Shown: positions 14,822 through 21,909 of the stretch, in pieces
How the letters are laid out: each line of letters opens with the position of its first letter
Numbering within the stretch: position 1 is the stretch's first letter
Origin: a virus
Strand: one strand, 5' to 3'
IMG/VR virus record: IMGVR_UViG_3300028490_000011
Location: 1 to 51,394 of that record
Length of the DNA: 51,394 bases
Position numbers and translations under genes: made by a program
The notes under the pieces: model-generated
Seen by the model: only the letters and a program-made list of their open reading frames with translations
The model's database searches: none
What the model was told of the DNA's origin: nothing

Positions 14822-14859
14822 GCGATGGATTTCGCAATAAACTTATGATGGAGTTCATA
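14822..14859 (+). promoter_or_regulatory. Two GGA-loop hairpins in the scaffold leader
   Basis: GCGA-TGGATT-TCGC (14822-14835) and TATGA-TGGAGT-TCATA (14844-14859). Different stems present nearly the same six-base loop, which suggests a conserved RNA element. In the second, the ribosome binding site GGAG of the scaffold gene lies in the loop, one base before the ATG region. The A-N-GGA loop is the known recognition shape of CsrA/RsmA. Confidence 0.5.
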
Positions 14860-14860
14860 T

Positions 14861-15598
14861 ATGACAATAGCAGACGTAGCAGCAACACTGCAAAGCACAA
14901 ACCCCGAAGCGGCTCAAGCCCTTACGGATTATCAGACAAACTTTAATAACACTCTTGGTAGAGTGGCGACATTAGAAAAAGACATTAAGGGTGCTGCTGA
15001 AAAGCGTGACTCTTTGAAGACAATCATTAGAAACGCAACCGGACTTGAAGACGTTAATGAAAATGCTCTTACTGAGTTCTTAACTTCTAAAGGTGATGGA
15101 CAAGCAGACATATTCAAAAAAGAGATTACTGAATTACAGACTCGTTTGAGTGAAGGTGCTAACGCAGTTGATGAAGTATCCAATAAGTATGAAGGTCAAA
15201 TCTTTGGTCTTAAATTAGATAGAGCCGTTAATATGCTTGGTGCAAGTAATGAAGTTCATTCTCCTCACGCATACGGAGTAATTCTTGAAGAGTTAGCTAG
15301 AGGTGCAAACTTTGATGGTGACGAGATTGTATATAAAAATCAAGACGGTACAAGTGTGTTCACTCAAGACGGTCAGCCTGCCGGAATTAAATCTCGTTAT
15401 GAGGAAATGAAAGCTGATGAAAAGTTCTCATACTTATTTAAAGAGCAGTTCAAGTCAGGTGGTGGTAAAGCACCAAGTGGTCCGACAACAAACGACCAAG
15501 GTGCAACACTCAAGCGTTCAACAATGACGGACGTAGACAAGGCAAAGTATATTGCTAAAAATGGCATGGCTTCTTACAAGGGCTTACCTCTAAAATAA
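14861..15598 (+). CDS. Capsid scaffolding protein (putative)
   Basis: 245 residues, acidic and helical in the first 120 (VATLEKDIKGAAEKRDSLK), Gly/Lys-rich toward the end (KEQFKSGGGKAPSG). No Cys. It lies between portal and major capsid genes, the usual scaffold slot, and looks like the helical, low-hydrophobicity scaffold type. A protease domain is not seen, so it is probably a non-cleaved scaffold. Confidence 0.7.
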   Translation: MTIADVAATLQSTNPEAAQALTDYQTNFNNTLGRVATLEKDIKGAAEKRDSLKTIIRNATGLEDVNENALTEFLTSKGDGQADIFKKEITELQTRLSEGANAVDEVSNKYEGQIFGLKLDRAVNMLGASNEVHSPHAYGVILEELARGANFDGDEIVYKNQDGTSVFTQDGQPAGIKSRYEEMKADEKFSYLFKEQFKSGGGKAPSGPTTNDQGATLKRSTMTDVDKAKYIAKNGMASYKGLPLK

Positions 15599-15607
15599 CT
15601 TCCGTTT

Positions 15608-15697
15608 CCTGTGCACAGGTTGGTCTTTGTCTGCCGTAAAACATTGTGAGACTTTATACACCTCACGTAGCAACTCCAATTGCTAATCTTCTATGTG
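15608..15697 (+). other. Hairpins after the scaffold gene
   Basis: A 12-bp palindrome CCTGTGCACAGG (15608-15619) is followed by alternative stems: TAGCAA/TTGCTA (15668-15685) or the larger CACGTAG/CTATGTG (15664-15670 with 15691-15697, one G-U) followed by ATTTTTG. The latter can act as a terminator; the two are mutually exclusive. Confidence 0.4.
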
Positions 15698-15708
15698 ATT
15701 TTTGTTAG

Positions 15709-15740
15709 ACGGTGCTATCCTTTCAAGCACCGTTTGACTT
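15709..15740 (+). terminator. Terminator-like hairpin before the tRNA-like element
   Basis: ACGGTGCT / AGCACCGT, 8-bp perfect stem (15709-15716, 15726-15733) with a 9-base loop, followed by TTGACTTT. It would end the portal-scaffold transcript. Confidence 0.6.
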
Positions 15741-15743
15741 TAT

Positions 15744-15825
15744 GGTGTGGTATCTCAGTTGGTAGAGCACTACCCTTACTTAGCTGTAACGGCAGCCGTC
15801 CTCGGTTCGAGTCCGAGCCACACCT
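15744..15825 (+). tRNA. tRNA-like element with an abnormal anticodon arm
   Basis: Acceptor GGTGTGG/CCACACC (15744-15750, 15818-15824), D-arm CTC-AGTTGGTA-GAG (15754-15767) and T-arm CTCGG-TTCGAGT-CCGAG (15801-15817) are all normal, with five variable bases CCGTC. The anticodon stem CTACC/GGCAG (one A-C mismatch) encloses 16 bases (15775-15790) instead of 7, and inside them TTAC pairs with GTAA, leaving a six-base loop TTAGCT. No standard anticodon loop exists. The CCA end is not encoded (TCA follows). Isotype cannot be assigned; it may be a structural decoy, a processing signal or a decayed tRNA. Confidence 0.7.
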
Positions 15826-15832
15826 CATTTTA

Positions 15833-15897
15833 TGGCTTCGTGTTATCCCCCATACTAACTGCGTGATGCACTCTTGTCAAACGAGAGCGAAGCCACC
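15833..15897 (+). ncRNA. Second, truncated tRNA-like element
   Basis: TGGCTTCG (15833-15840) pairs with CGAAGCCA (15888-15895). Immediately inside the 3' strand is a T-arm-like hairpin CTCTT-GTCAAAC-GAGAG (15871-15887) keeping C56 and A58 positions of a T-loop; ACC follows the acceptor. Only 30 bases remain for the other arms, too few for a full tRNA. A plain hairpin terminator is the alternative. Confidence 0.4.
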
Positions 15898-15900
15898 TAT

Positions 15901-15930
15901 TTGACTTTATAATATAATCTATGCTATCAT
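15901..15930 (+). promoter_or_regulatory. Major capsid gene promoter
   Basis: TTGACT (15901-15906), 18-base spacer, extended -10 TG-C-TATCAT (15922-15930). The leader to the capsid ATG is about 130 bases and contains the GGA-loop hairpins. Confidence 0.6.
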
Positions 15931-15940
15931 TTCAATATAT

Positions 15941-16024
15941 GTTCTTGGATGAGGACTAATAATAAATGATGGATTTCATTTTGATGACCCTAACCTGATG
16001 TGAGCAACAAAGATGGATTTCCTT
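15941..16024 (+). promoter_or_regulatory. Three GGA-loop hairpins in the capsid leader
   Basis: GTTCT-TGGATG-AGGAC (15941-15956), AAATGA-TGGATT-TCATTT (15964-15981) and AAGA-TGGATT-TC(C)TT (16010-16024, one bulge). Stems differ while the loop keeps TGGAT, matching the scaffold leader hairpins. The capsid ribosome binding site (AAGGAAATAAATT) lies outside them. A CsrA-type protein or a phage factor may bind here. Confidence 0.5.
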
Positions 16025-16068
16025 AGAGCTTCTAACTAAAAAAACACAAAACTATAAGGAAATAAATT

Positions 16069-17040
16069 ATGTCAACAACTTTCGCAACTGACTTAGTAAT
16101 TGATAACGAACTTGTACGTTTAGGTATTGTTGAAACTCTCGAACAAAATGTCGATGGTTTTAATGCTTCTTCAAATGGTACAATCACACTTGGCTCTGTA
16201 GCCCTAGAAAACGACTTCGCAGATGAGTCATTCATTAAAGCACTTGCTAGTGCAGACCTTGTTCAGCGTAGAGATTACCTTGGTACAGGAACAGTAGCAC
16301 CTAAGAAACTCGTAGAAGATGCAGTTAACACTGTTAAACTTTCTCGTAGATATGGTCCATTCTCAACATCTTACGATGCTTGGAATAGAAGTAACCGTTC
16401 TGTAGAAACATTCTCATTGGCAATTGGTAAGCAACTTGGTGTTGCAATCGCTGCTGATATGTTGAACACTGTTCTTGGTGCAGGTGTTGCAGGTATTCAA
16501 GCGACTCAGGCAGCTATCGGTGACGGTACAGCAGTATTTGATTATACTAACATCGTTGACGGTCTTGCATCACTTGGTGATAAAGCAGGTAGAGTTGAAA
16601 TGCTAGTAATGCACTCTAACACTTACTTCTCAACAGTTGACAAAGGGCTTTCTATGAACGCACTTGAAAATGTTGGTGGTATGACTATCCGTGAGGGTGG
16701 AGCTTACTCACTTGGTCTTCCTGTTCTTGTAACTGACTCACCTGCACTTGATAATGGTGATGGTACATTTAACGTACTTGGTCTTACTAACGATGCTCTT
16801 AGAGCTATTGAGTCTGACGACACTATCATGAAAGCACAAGACGTTCTTCTTAATGAGAACATTGAGCATATCATTCAAGGTGAAGGTTCATTCAACGTAG
16901 GCGTTAAGGGTTGTAAATTTGACCCATCTAAAGCTAACCCTATTGATGCTGACCTTGCAACTGTAGCAAATTGGACTTACTTGTTCTCTGATGTTAAATC
17001 AGGTGCAGGTTTCATGCTAAAGCTAAAAGCTAGAGCGTAG
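16069..17040 (+). CDS. Major capsid protein
   Basis: 323 residues. Features typical of HK97-fold capsids: an early ANTI-like LGIVETLEQN region, a QRRDYLGTG-APKKL segment, helix-rich IGKQLGVAIAADMLNTVLGAG, and a late GAYSLGLPVLVTDSPAL segment like the P-domain strands of coat proteins. Position after scaffold, own promoter and long leader indicate the most highly expressed structural gene. No N-terminal protease-cleavage delta domain is evident. Confidence 0.88.
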   Translation: MSTTFATDLVIDNELVRLGIVETLEQNVDGFNASSNGTITLGSVALENDFADESFIKALASADLVQRRDYLGTGTVAPKKLVEDAVNTVKLSRRYGPFSTSYDAWNRSNRSVETFSLAIGKQLGVAIAADMLNTVLGAGVAGIQATQAAIGDGTAVFDYTNIVDGLASLGDKAGRVEMLVMHSNTYFSTVDKGLSMNALENVGGMTIREGGAYSLGLPVLVTDSPALDNGDGTFNVLGLTNDALRAIESDDTIMKAQDVLLNENIEHIIQGEGSFNVGVKGCKFDPSKANPIDADLATVANWTYLFSDVKSGAGFMLKLKARA

Positions 17041-17056
17041 GGCTTCGACCCCCTAC
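17037..17056 (+). terminator. Hairpin at the capsid gene stop codon
   Basis: GTAGGG (17037-17042, containing the TAG stop) pairs with CCCTAC (17051-17056). Followed by AATCTTT. Partial terminator or mRNA-stabilising 3' structure. Confidence 0.45.
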
Positions 17057-17079
17057 AATCTTTAATAGACCTATTCTAC

Positions 17080-17106
17080 GCAGGGGTTAAACACCCTTGC
17101 ACTTTT
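17080..17106 (+). terminator. Terminator after the capsid gene
   Basis: GCAGGGGT / ACCCTTGC (17080-17087, 17093-17100; one G-U) with a five-base loop, followed by ACTTTT. Good intrinsic terminator shape. Confidence 0.65.
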
Positions 17107-17121
17107 CCCCAATAAAAATTA

Positions 17122-17149
17122 TGTTATACTTTTGAATTAACTTCAAAAG
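17122..17149 (+). promoter_or_regulatory. Promoter plus leader hairpin for the FN3 protein gene
   Basis: TGTTATACT (17122-17130), extended -10. Directly after it CTTTTGAA/TTCAAAAG (17129-17136, 17142-17149) forms an 8-bp stem overlapping the start site and reaching the ribosome binding site AAAAGGA. Confidence 0.5.
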
Positions 17150-17156
17150 GACTCCC

Positions 17157-18095
17157 ATGAATATTAAAGTAATCGCAGGTACGCAAGAAGCCAAAGTAGG
17201 TTTCAAACTGTACGAATTCGGTTCAGTTATCCCCGATAAAATAAACAAATCATTAATCCAATCTATGTACTCTGAGAACGGTACACTTACTGTTGATGCA
17301 GGTATCGACCTTGGTGAAGCACTTAAAGTTACAGGAGCTAACGGTTCTGTTACACTTGTTAAAGGTGAAGGTACAGCATACGAAGGTCAATCTACTGCTG
17401 ACATTTCTTCTTACGATGAGATTTCATTTGAGCTTGGTGAGGGTGTTGCACCTATCAAGAAGCCAAGTGGTTTTGCCATTCCAACTATTGCTGACCTTAC
17501 TGATGTTTCATTCACTGTAAGATGGACTGCACCTACGGGTGGCGATGCTGTAAACGGTTATGCTGTTACAATTGATGGCGTTGATGGCTCACCATTTGCT
17601 GTTACACCTAACAAACTTGAGCTTGCTGTTTCAGGGCTTACTGAGAAGACCTCTTACGATGTAACTGTTGCAGCGTTTAACGAGGGTGGCGAAGCTGTTA
17701 AAGGCGTTAACGCTACAACAGCCGAAACTATCCCTGATGTAATTGCACCATCTGATTTTGCTGACCCAACAATCGGTGAGATAACTAAATCAGGCTTTAC
17801 TGTTGCATGGACTCCACCTGCTGTTGGCGATGCAGTTGAGAGTTATGCGATGGTTGTAAAAAGCTATGGTACAGAGATTGTAGGTTCACCCTTTACATTT
17901 GGTGTTGACGACACCACTAAGGTACTAGACGGGCTTGCTGCTGATAGTGACTTCGGTATAACTATGACAGCAACAAACAGTGCAGGTAGTGTAGATACTA
18001 ACGCTGTATCTACTCACACTTTGGCTGATACAATTGAGCCAAGTGACAATATTAAACCTGCCACTAAGAAAACTAGAAAGACAAAGGCTAAATAA
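17157..18095 (+). CDS. Capsid decoration-like protein with two FN3 domains
   Basis: 312 residues. The first about 100 form a small beta domain. Two fibronectin type III-like repeats follow (about 103-195 and 198-290), each with the W-x-x-P pattern (RWTAPTGGDAVNGYAV; AWTPPAVGDAVESYAM). The end is Lys-rich (PATKKTRKTKAK). Immediately after the capsid gene, such Ig/FN3 proteins are usually head decoration or fibres displayed on the capsid and thought to bind carbohydrate. No enzymatic motif is seen. Confidence 0.65.
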   Translation: MNIKVIAGTQEAKVGFKLYEFGSVIPDKINKSLIQSMYSENGTLTVDAGIDLGEALKVTGANGSVTLVKGEGTAYEGQSTADISSYDEISFELGEGVAPIKKPSGFAIPTIADLTDVSFTVRWTAPTGGDAVNGYAVTIDGVDGSPFAVTPNKLELAVSGLTEKTSYDVTVAAFNEGGEAVKGVNATTAETIPDVIAPSDFADPTIGEITKSGFTVAWTPPAVGDAVESYAMVVKSYGTEIVGSPFTFGVDDTTKVLDGLAADSDFGITMTATNSAGSVDTNAVSTHTLADTIEPSDNIKPATKKTRKTKAK

Positions 18096-18622
18096 TGTTA
18101 GTTGAATTAATCCTAATCGTAGGGCAGCATCCCAATCAAGATAACGTGGTTGGGTATCACTCCGTTAATCCTATGTTTGGCTCACTGTCTCCACGTAGGG
18201 CAGACCTCACTAAACAAAGTCTGATTACTCAGTTTGATGTAAGTATTTCAGATGGCGAAGTAATTATTACAGATGGTGCAGCATCATTAGGTGCGACACC
18301 AACACTAACAACAGCTACGGGTATTGTTGTTCAGATGAGTTACGTTGGTGATACATACATTGGTAGTTCGATGCCATTCGTAACCCATCTACACAAACAT
18401 TTAGGTGGAGTCGTGAATATTATTGCTGACACTGAGGCTATCGTAAAACAAGCCAAGGATGCACAGCAAACAACATCACCAATCTCTCAAACAAACCCAA
18501 CTAAAGATATTAATTTAATGACAAAGCCTGAACTACTACAGTACCTAAAAGATGTTGGTGCTGTAGGAGTTGACCCTATGTTGCCGGTAGATATAATTAG
18601 AAACATTGCACAAGGAGCATAA
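18095..18622 (+). CDS. Hypothetical virion-associated protein
   Basis: 175 residues starting MLVELILIVGQHPNQDN. Strand-rich centre (GEVIITDGAASLGATP) and a C-terminal helical hairpin LMTKPELLQYLKDVGAVGVDPMLPVDIIRNI resembling SAP/Rho-N type folds. The ATG shares a base with the stop of the FN3 gene. Possibly a minor head protein. Confidence 0.6.
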   Translation: MLVELILIVGQHPNQDNVVGYHSVNPMFGSLSPRRADLTKQSLITQFDVSISDGEVIITDGAASLGATPTLTTATGIVVQMSYVGDTYIGSSMPFVTHLHKHLGGVVNIIADTEAIVKQAKDAQQTTSPISQTNPTKDINLMTKPELLQYLKDVGAVGVDPMLPVDIIRNIAQGA

Positions 18623-18623
18623 T

Positions 18624-19364
18624 ATGAAAAATGAACTAGATAACATACTCGCAGAGAACACAATAATCCCTGAAGCCGAACATGGTACTGACGTAACTGA
18701 ATGGTACAACACAGAAAAAGATGGAGAGGTAACACTTGTAAAAGTTTTTGCTGCTAAAAAAGCTGAAGCTGCTAGGCTTGCTGAAGAGTTTGTTGCGTAC
18801 ATTAAAGCATCGGACAGTACCCTGTTTATTCAGAACAGTCTTGATTGGGCTACTTATGATAGTGGTCGCATGAACTACTGCGTAACATTGTCTGTTGGTG
18901 ATGAGGGTGCTATCATAGAACCTACACCCATTGAGCCTGATGCCAAAGAAGGAACAATTACTTGTGGAACATCTGAAGCAGGTGACGCAGTTGGTTATCA
19001 TAAAGCCGACACTGATGAGTACGGTAAAGGTGATGTGACTATTGACGGTATGAAGGTTGTTCAGCTTAGAGCATTGAATGGCTCACTTAGATTAAGATTT
19101 GACCAAGATGCTGCACCACAAGGCGTTGTGTCTGTTAATATTGGTGGTGTTATTGTTGACTTCATTCGTGAAGACGGACAGCATAGATATAACGCTGTTG
19201 ATGCAGAAGCAAGTGCGTTATTTGTAGATGGTGATACTCTTGATGTTTCTAAGGGTGAAGTTGATAATGGTGGTGGAACAATTGAACCACCTGAAAATGG
19301 TGATGATGACGGAACGATTGAGCCACCAAAAGAAACTAAGCCGGCTAAGAAAAAGCAGAAGTAA
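18624..19364 (+). CDS. Hypothetical, possible second decoration protein
   Basis: 246 residues from ATG 18624, chosen for AAGGAG upstream. The C-terminal half (about 107-215) is beta-rich; linkers repeat GTIEPP and the tail is Lys-rich (KPAKKKQK), like the FN3 protein two genes upstream. This shared basic tail suggests both attach to the same acidic partner, perhaps the capsid or DNA. Family not recognised. Confidence 0.55.
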   Translation: MKNELDNILAENTIIPEAEHGTDVTEWYNTEKDGEVTLVKVFAAKKAEAARLAEEFVAYIKASDSTLFIQNSLDWATYDSGRMNYCVTLSVGDEGAIIEPTPIEPDAKEGTITCGTSEAGDAVGYHKADTDEYGKGDVTIDGMKVVQLRALNGSLRLRFDQDAAPQGVVSVNIGGVIVDFIREDGQHRYNAVDAEASALFVDGDTLDVSKGEVDNGGGTIEPPENGDDDGTIEPPKETKPAKKKQK

Positions 19365-19684
19365 TGAGACTCATATCACTTAGTGTCATCGCAGCATTTG
19401 CACTAAGTGGTTGTGCAGTGAACAGTTTTTTGTTTGAAGCACACGAGAATAGACCAATTGTTGCGATTGATTATCCACCAAACAGACTAGCGTATGGTGG
19501 ACATTTAAACGAAGAAGATGTTGAAACACTTACTAAGGTTATTGGTGCGATGAGTAGGTCTGCCTATAGACCACATCACTATAAATATCCTATGGGAATT
19601 TCAACTGACCTATCAAATAAAGATGACAATACTAATAGCTTCCAAGGGTCATCAACACTAACAGTAAAAAGGAAAAGAAGATGA
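19364..19684 (+). CDS. Small lipoprotein
   Basis: 106 residues with a signal peptide MRLISLSVIAAFALSGC; the lipobox LSGC puts the lipid on Cys17. The mature part is polar with a basic end (LTVKRKRR). It opens the lysis and envelope cassette. Candidate outer-membrane spanin or superinfection-exclusion lipoprotein. Confidence 0.65.
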   Translation: MRLISLSVIAAFALSGCAVNSFLFEAHENRPIVAIDYPPNRLAYGGHLNEEDVETLTKVIGAMSRSAYRPHHYKYPMGISTDLSNKDDNTNSFQGSSTLTVKRKRR

Positions 19685-20484
19685 GAAAAGCTTTTATAGA
19701 GAATTGGTTTCCAACAGCAGTAATTGCCGTAGGTGTTATAGTTATTATTGGGCTATTTAATGGTTGCTCTAATCCTGCACCTGTTCCTGAAACCACACCA
19801 CCAACAGAAGTAGTACCTGCACCAAATCCCCCACCAAGTTCGTGTAGCGTCTACTATACACAAAGTAAGTTGAGTACCATATTTACGAGTTCATCAGCCA
19901 CAAACATAGAAAAGTTTTCTAAAGGGTTTGCTTATGCGTGCAAGTTTGGTATCAAAGATAAAAGCCACGAGGCGATGTATTTAGCAACTGTATTAACAGA
20001 AGTTGGAACAGACTTAGTTGGTGTTAGAGAAAATTTAAACTATAGTTGTGACGCTCTACCTAGTATCTTCTCATATTATAAAGACCACGGGGGATATAAT
20101 GACGATGGAAGATGTAACGGGCATGATGCAAATCAACCCACCATTGGAGCTAAGATTTATGCTAATCGTCTTGGTAACGGTGATGTGGGTACAGGCGATG
20201 GATATACTTATCGTGGTGGTGGATATGCTCAGACCACGGGTTACTATAACTATAATGTTATCGTTGTTGGGGTCAATAATCGTGTTGGCACTTCTTACAC
20301 TACTCATAATTTTGCTGATAACATTACCAATACATACGTTGCCAATTTAGGTGGCATGGGTTATTGGTTACAGGTAGGTGCAGAAAATTGTAGTACAATG
20401 TCGTGTGTAACTGATAAGTGGAATATGTACACCGAGTCTCGCCAAGAACGTGAGAATAACTACAATAGAATTATGGGAATGTAA
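19681..20484 (+). CDS. GH19 (chitinase-like) endolysin with N-terminal membrane anchor
   Basis: 267 residues. A hydrophobic segment at about 11-28 ends in NGC (Cys29), either a signal-anchor or a lipobox; a Pro-rich linker (30-52) follows. The catalytic domain shows the phage GH19 pattern: YLATVLTEVG with Glu107, RENLNYS with Glu117, and YANRLGNGDVGTGDGYTYRG near 160-179. GH19 lysins cleave peptidoglycan glycan strands. The anchor would allow export without a holin or keep the enzyme in the periplasmic face of the membrane. Confidence 0.85.
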   Translation: MRKAFIENWFPTAVIAVGVIVIIGLFNGCSNPAPVPETTPPTEVVPAPNPPPSSCSVYYTQSKLSTIFTSSSATNIEKFSKGFAYACKFGIKDKSHEAMYLATVLTEVGTDLVGVRENLNYSCDALPSIFSYYKDHGGYNDDGRCNGHDANQPTIGAKIYANRLGNGDVGTGDGYTYRGGGYAQTTGYYNYNVIVVGVNNRVGTSYTTHNFADNITNTYVANLGGMGYWLQVGAENCSTMSCVTDKWNMYTESRQERENNYNRIMGM

Positions 20485-20741
20485 TGCCTGATTTCGTTAA
20501 ACACTCTAACGGTGAACTTGATTGGTCAAAGCTCTTTATGGGCTTTGCTATGGCGATTGTCTTAATTATTCAACAGTTTCAGACTTATCATATAGCTGAC
20601 CTCAAGGCACAAGCTGCTATTCAAGAGAAGGTGTTTATGCCTAAAGAGCGTGTACTTCGCAAAGAAGCTGAAGCACTTAAACGACTAGATGATGTTGTAA
20701 CTAGACTAAAAAATCTTGAGGGTTATCATGGAACTAAGTAA
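20484..20741 (+). CDS. Holin- or spanin-like membrane protein
   Basis: 85 residues: short N-terminus, one membrane helix (LFMGFAMAIVLIIQQF, about 17-32), then a long charged helix (KEAEALKRLDDVVTRLKNLEG). This is the layout of inner-membrane spanins and of some single-pass holins. It lies between the two lysin genes, overlapping the next by 14 bases. Confidence 0.6.
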   Translation: MPDFVKHSNGELDWSKLFMGFAMAIVLIIQQFQTYHIADLKAQAAIQEKVFMPKERVLRKEAEALKRLDDVVTRLKNLEGYHGTK

Positions 20742-21171
20742 CAAAGGCGTAAAACTAATTCAACAGTTTGAAGGCTTCTGTAGAAGTCCCTACCTAGACC
20801 AAGCACTTGTGCCTACTATTGGCTACGGCACAACTCACTATCATCATCGAGCAGTTAGGATGAGTGACAAATCAATAACAAAGTCAGAGGCGACATATCT
20901 TATGCGTTCACAGATTGATATGACTTACGGTAAGGCAGTAAACCATCTAGTAAGAGTTCCCATCACTCAAAACCAATTTGATGCCCTAGTAAGTTTCACT
21001 TATAATGAAGGTGTAAATGCACTAAAGACCTCAACATTGTTAAAACGGTTAAATAATGGTAAAATACTTAAAGCAGATAAAGAATTTGCAAAGTGGAATA
21101 AGGCAAACGGTAAAGTAAATCGTGGTCTAACAAACAGAAGAAAAAAAGAAGCAAAATTATTTCTTGCGTAG
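20728..21171 (+). CDS. GH24 lysozyme (T4-type endolysin)
   Basis: 147 residues from ATG 20728 (GAGGG upstream). The catalytic triad spacing is canonical: Glu15 (FEGF), Asp24 (YLD), Thr30 (PTIGYGT). The C-terminal helical domain contains the usual NQFDALVSFTYNEG segment. It hydrolyses MurNAc-GlcNAc bonds. No signal peptide, so it needs a holin. A second lysin beside GH19 is uncommon. Confidence 0.92.
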   Translation: MELSNKGVKLIQQFEGFCRSPYLDQALVPTIGYGTTHYHHRAVRMSDKSITKSEATYLMRSQIDMTYGKAVNHLVRVPITQNQFDALVSFTYNEGVNALKTSTLLKRLNNGKILKADKEFAKWNKANGKVNRGLTNRRKKEAKLFLA

Positions 21172-21176
21172 TATTG

Positions 21177-21197
21177 GGGGTTGCCTTATTCAACCCC
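21177..21197 (+). terminator. Terminator-like hairpin after the lysozyme
   Basis: GGGGTTG / CAACCCC, 7-bp perfect stem with a 7-base loop. No T-tract follows, so termination may be partial. Confidence 0.5.
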
Positions 21198-21241
21198 TAG
21201 TAGTGTGCAAACACAATTTTATGAACGAATAAGGAGTTCGG

Positions 21242-21457
21242 ATGAAGAAGATTATTTTAGGTATGGCTGTGTTAGCGATGCTTATGTTGAATGGTTGTGC
21301 AGCAGGAACGAATGGAGTAAGTGCTCCACTAGGTGCTCATGGCAAGGAAAGTATTTTGTCAGACAACAAGATTGAGGGTCTATATCTATTTAAGATTGAG
21401 ACTAACCAAAATAATATCACTGTTAATTCAGGTGGCGATGCAAAGGTAGGTATGTAA
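21242..21457 (+). CDS. Small lipoprotein
   Basis: 71 residues: signal MKKIILGMAVLAMLMLNGC with lipobox LNGC, then a polar domain ending VNSGGDAKVGM. AAGGAG precedes the ATG. Its stop shares a base with the next lipoprotein start. Confidence 0.7.
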   Translation: MKKIILGMAVLAMLMLNGCAAGTNGVSAPLGAHGKESILSDNKIEGLYLFKIETNQNNITVNSGGDAKVGM

Positions 21458-21879
21458 TGAGAAAGTTTGTAATGAGTTTAGTAGCGTTAGGGTTTCTAAC
21501 AGCACCAATGTTGATGCTTCAGGGCTGTGGTAATTTAGCTACAGGTGATACAGTAAATAGCGTAGCTAACGACAATAGTGGTCAAGACAACAGTGTGTAC
21601 AATAACTATCCGGATGGCACTGTACTGACTTGTACTGATGCTAACTGTACAATTTCAACAACAGATGATAACTCTGATAACAGCGTGATTAGTTCTGATG
21701 AAAATGGAACTGTTGATGAAGGTGATGCACAAGAAGCTATCGCAAGTGGCGACACTGTTGTTGGCGTTTATAGTGACACATACAATCAAACAGAGTGTGG
21801 AGCAGCAGGTTTCTTTTTCTGTACTATTGAACAGATGTGTCTTAACCAACCATTAAACAGTGGTACGTGTTCAAATTAA
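21457..21879 (+). CDS. Lipoprotein with Asp/Asn-rich and Cys-rich parts
   Basis: 140 residues: signal with LQGC lipobox near Cys24, an Asn/Asp/Ser-rich middle and a C-terminal Cys-rich end (CGAAGFFFCTIEQMCLNQPLNSGTC). The extra cysteines suggest disulfides in the periplasm or on the surface. Candidate receptor-masking or superinfection-exclusion lipoprotein; outer spanin is the alternative. Confidence 0.65.
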   Translation: MRKFVMSLVALGFLTAPMLMLQGCGNLATGDTVNSVANDNSGQDNSVYNNYPDGTVLTCTDANCTISTTDDNSDNSVISSDENGTVDEGDAQEAIASGDTVVGVYSDTYNQTECGAAGFFFCTIEQMCLNQPLNSGTCSN

Positions 21880-21885
21880 TTAAGG

Positions 21886-21891
21886 TATAAT
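21886..21891 (+). promoter_or_regulatory. -10-like TATAAT upstream of the neck genes
   Basis: TATAAT after AAGG, 18 bases before the ATG at 21910; AAAAGGA serves as ribosome binding site. No TG extension and no -35. Confidence 0.45.
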
Positions 21892-21909
21892 TCTTTAAAA
21901 GGATTTTTA

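Larger units (their letters stand above)
15733..15910. repeat. 11-bp direct repeats flanking the tRNA-like pair
   Basis: TTTGACTTTAT occurs at 15733-15743 and 15900-15910. The repeats bracket a 156-base segment holding both tRNA-like elements, as if it had been inserted or duplicated as a unit. The second copy supplies the -35 (TTGACT) of the capsid promoter. Confidence 0.6.

Noticed and set aside
15680-15904. 74-residue ORF across the tRNA-like region
   Set aside because: It runs through the tRNA-like element and a terminator hairpin, has no ribosome binding site, and its composition is not protein-like.
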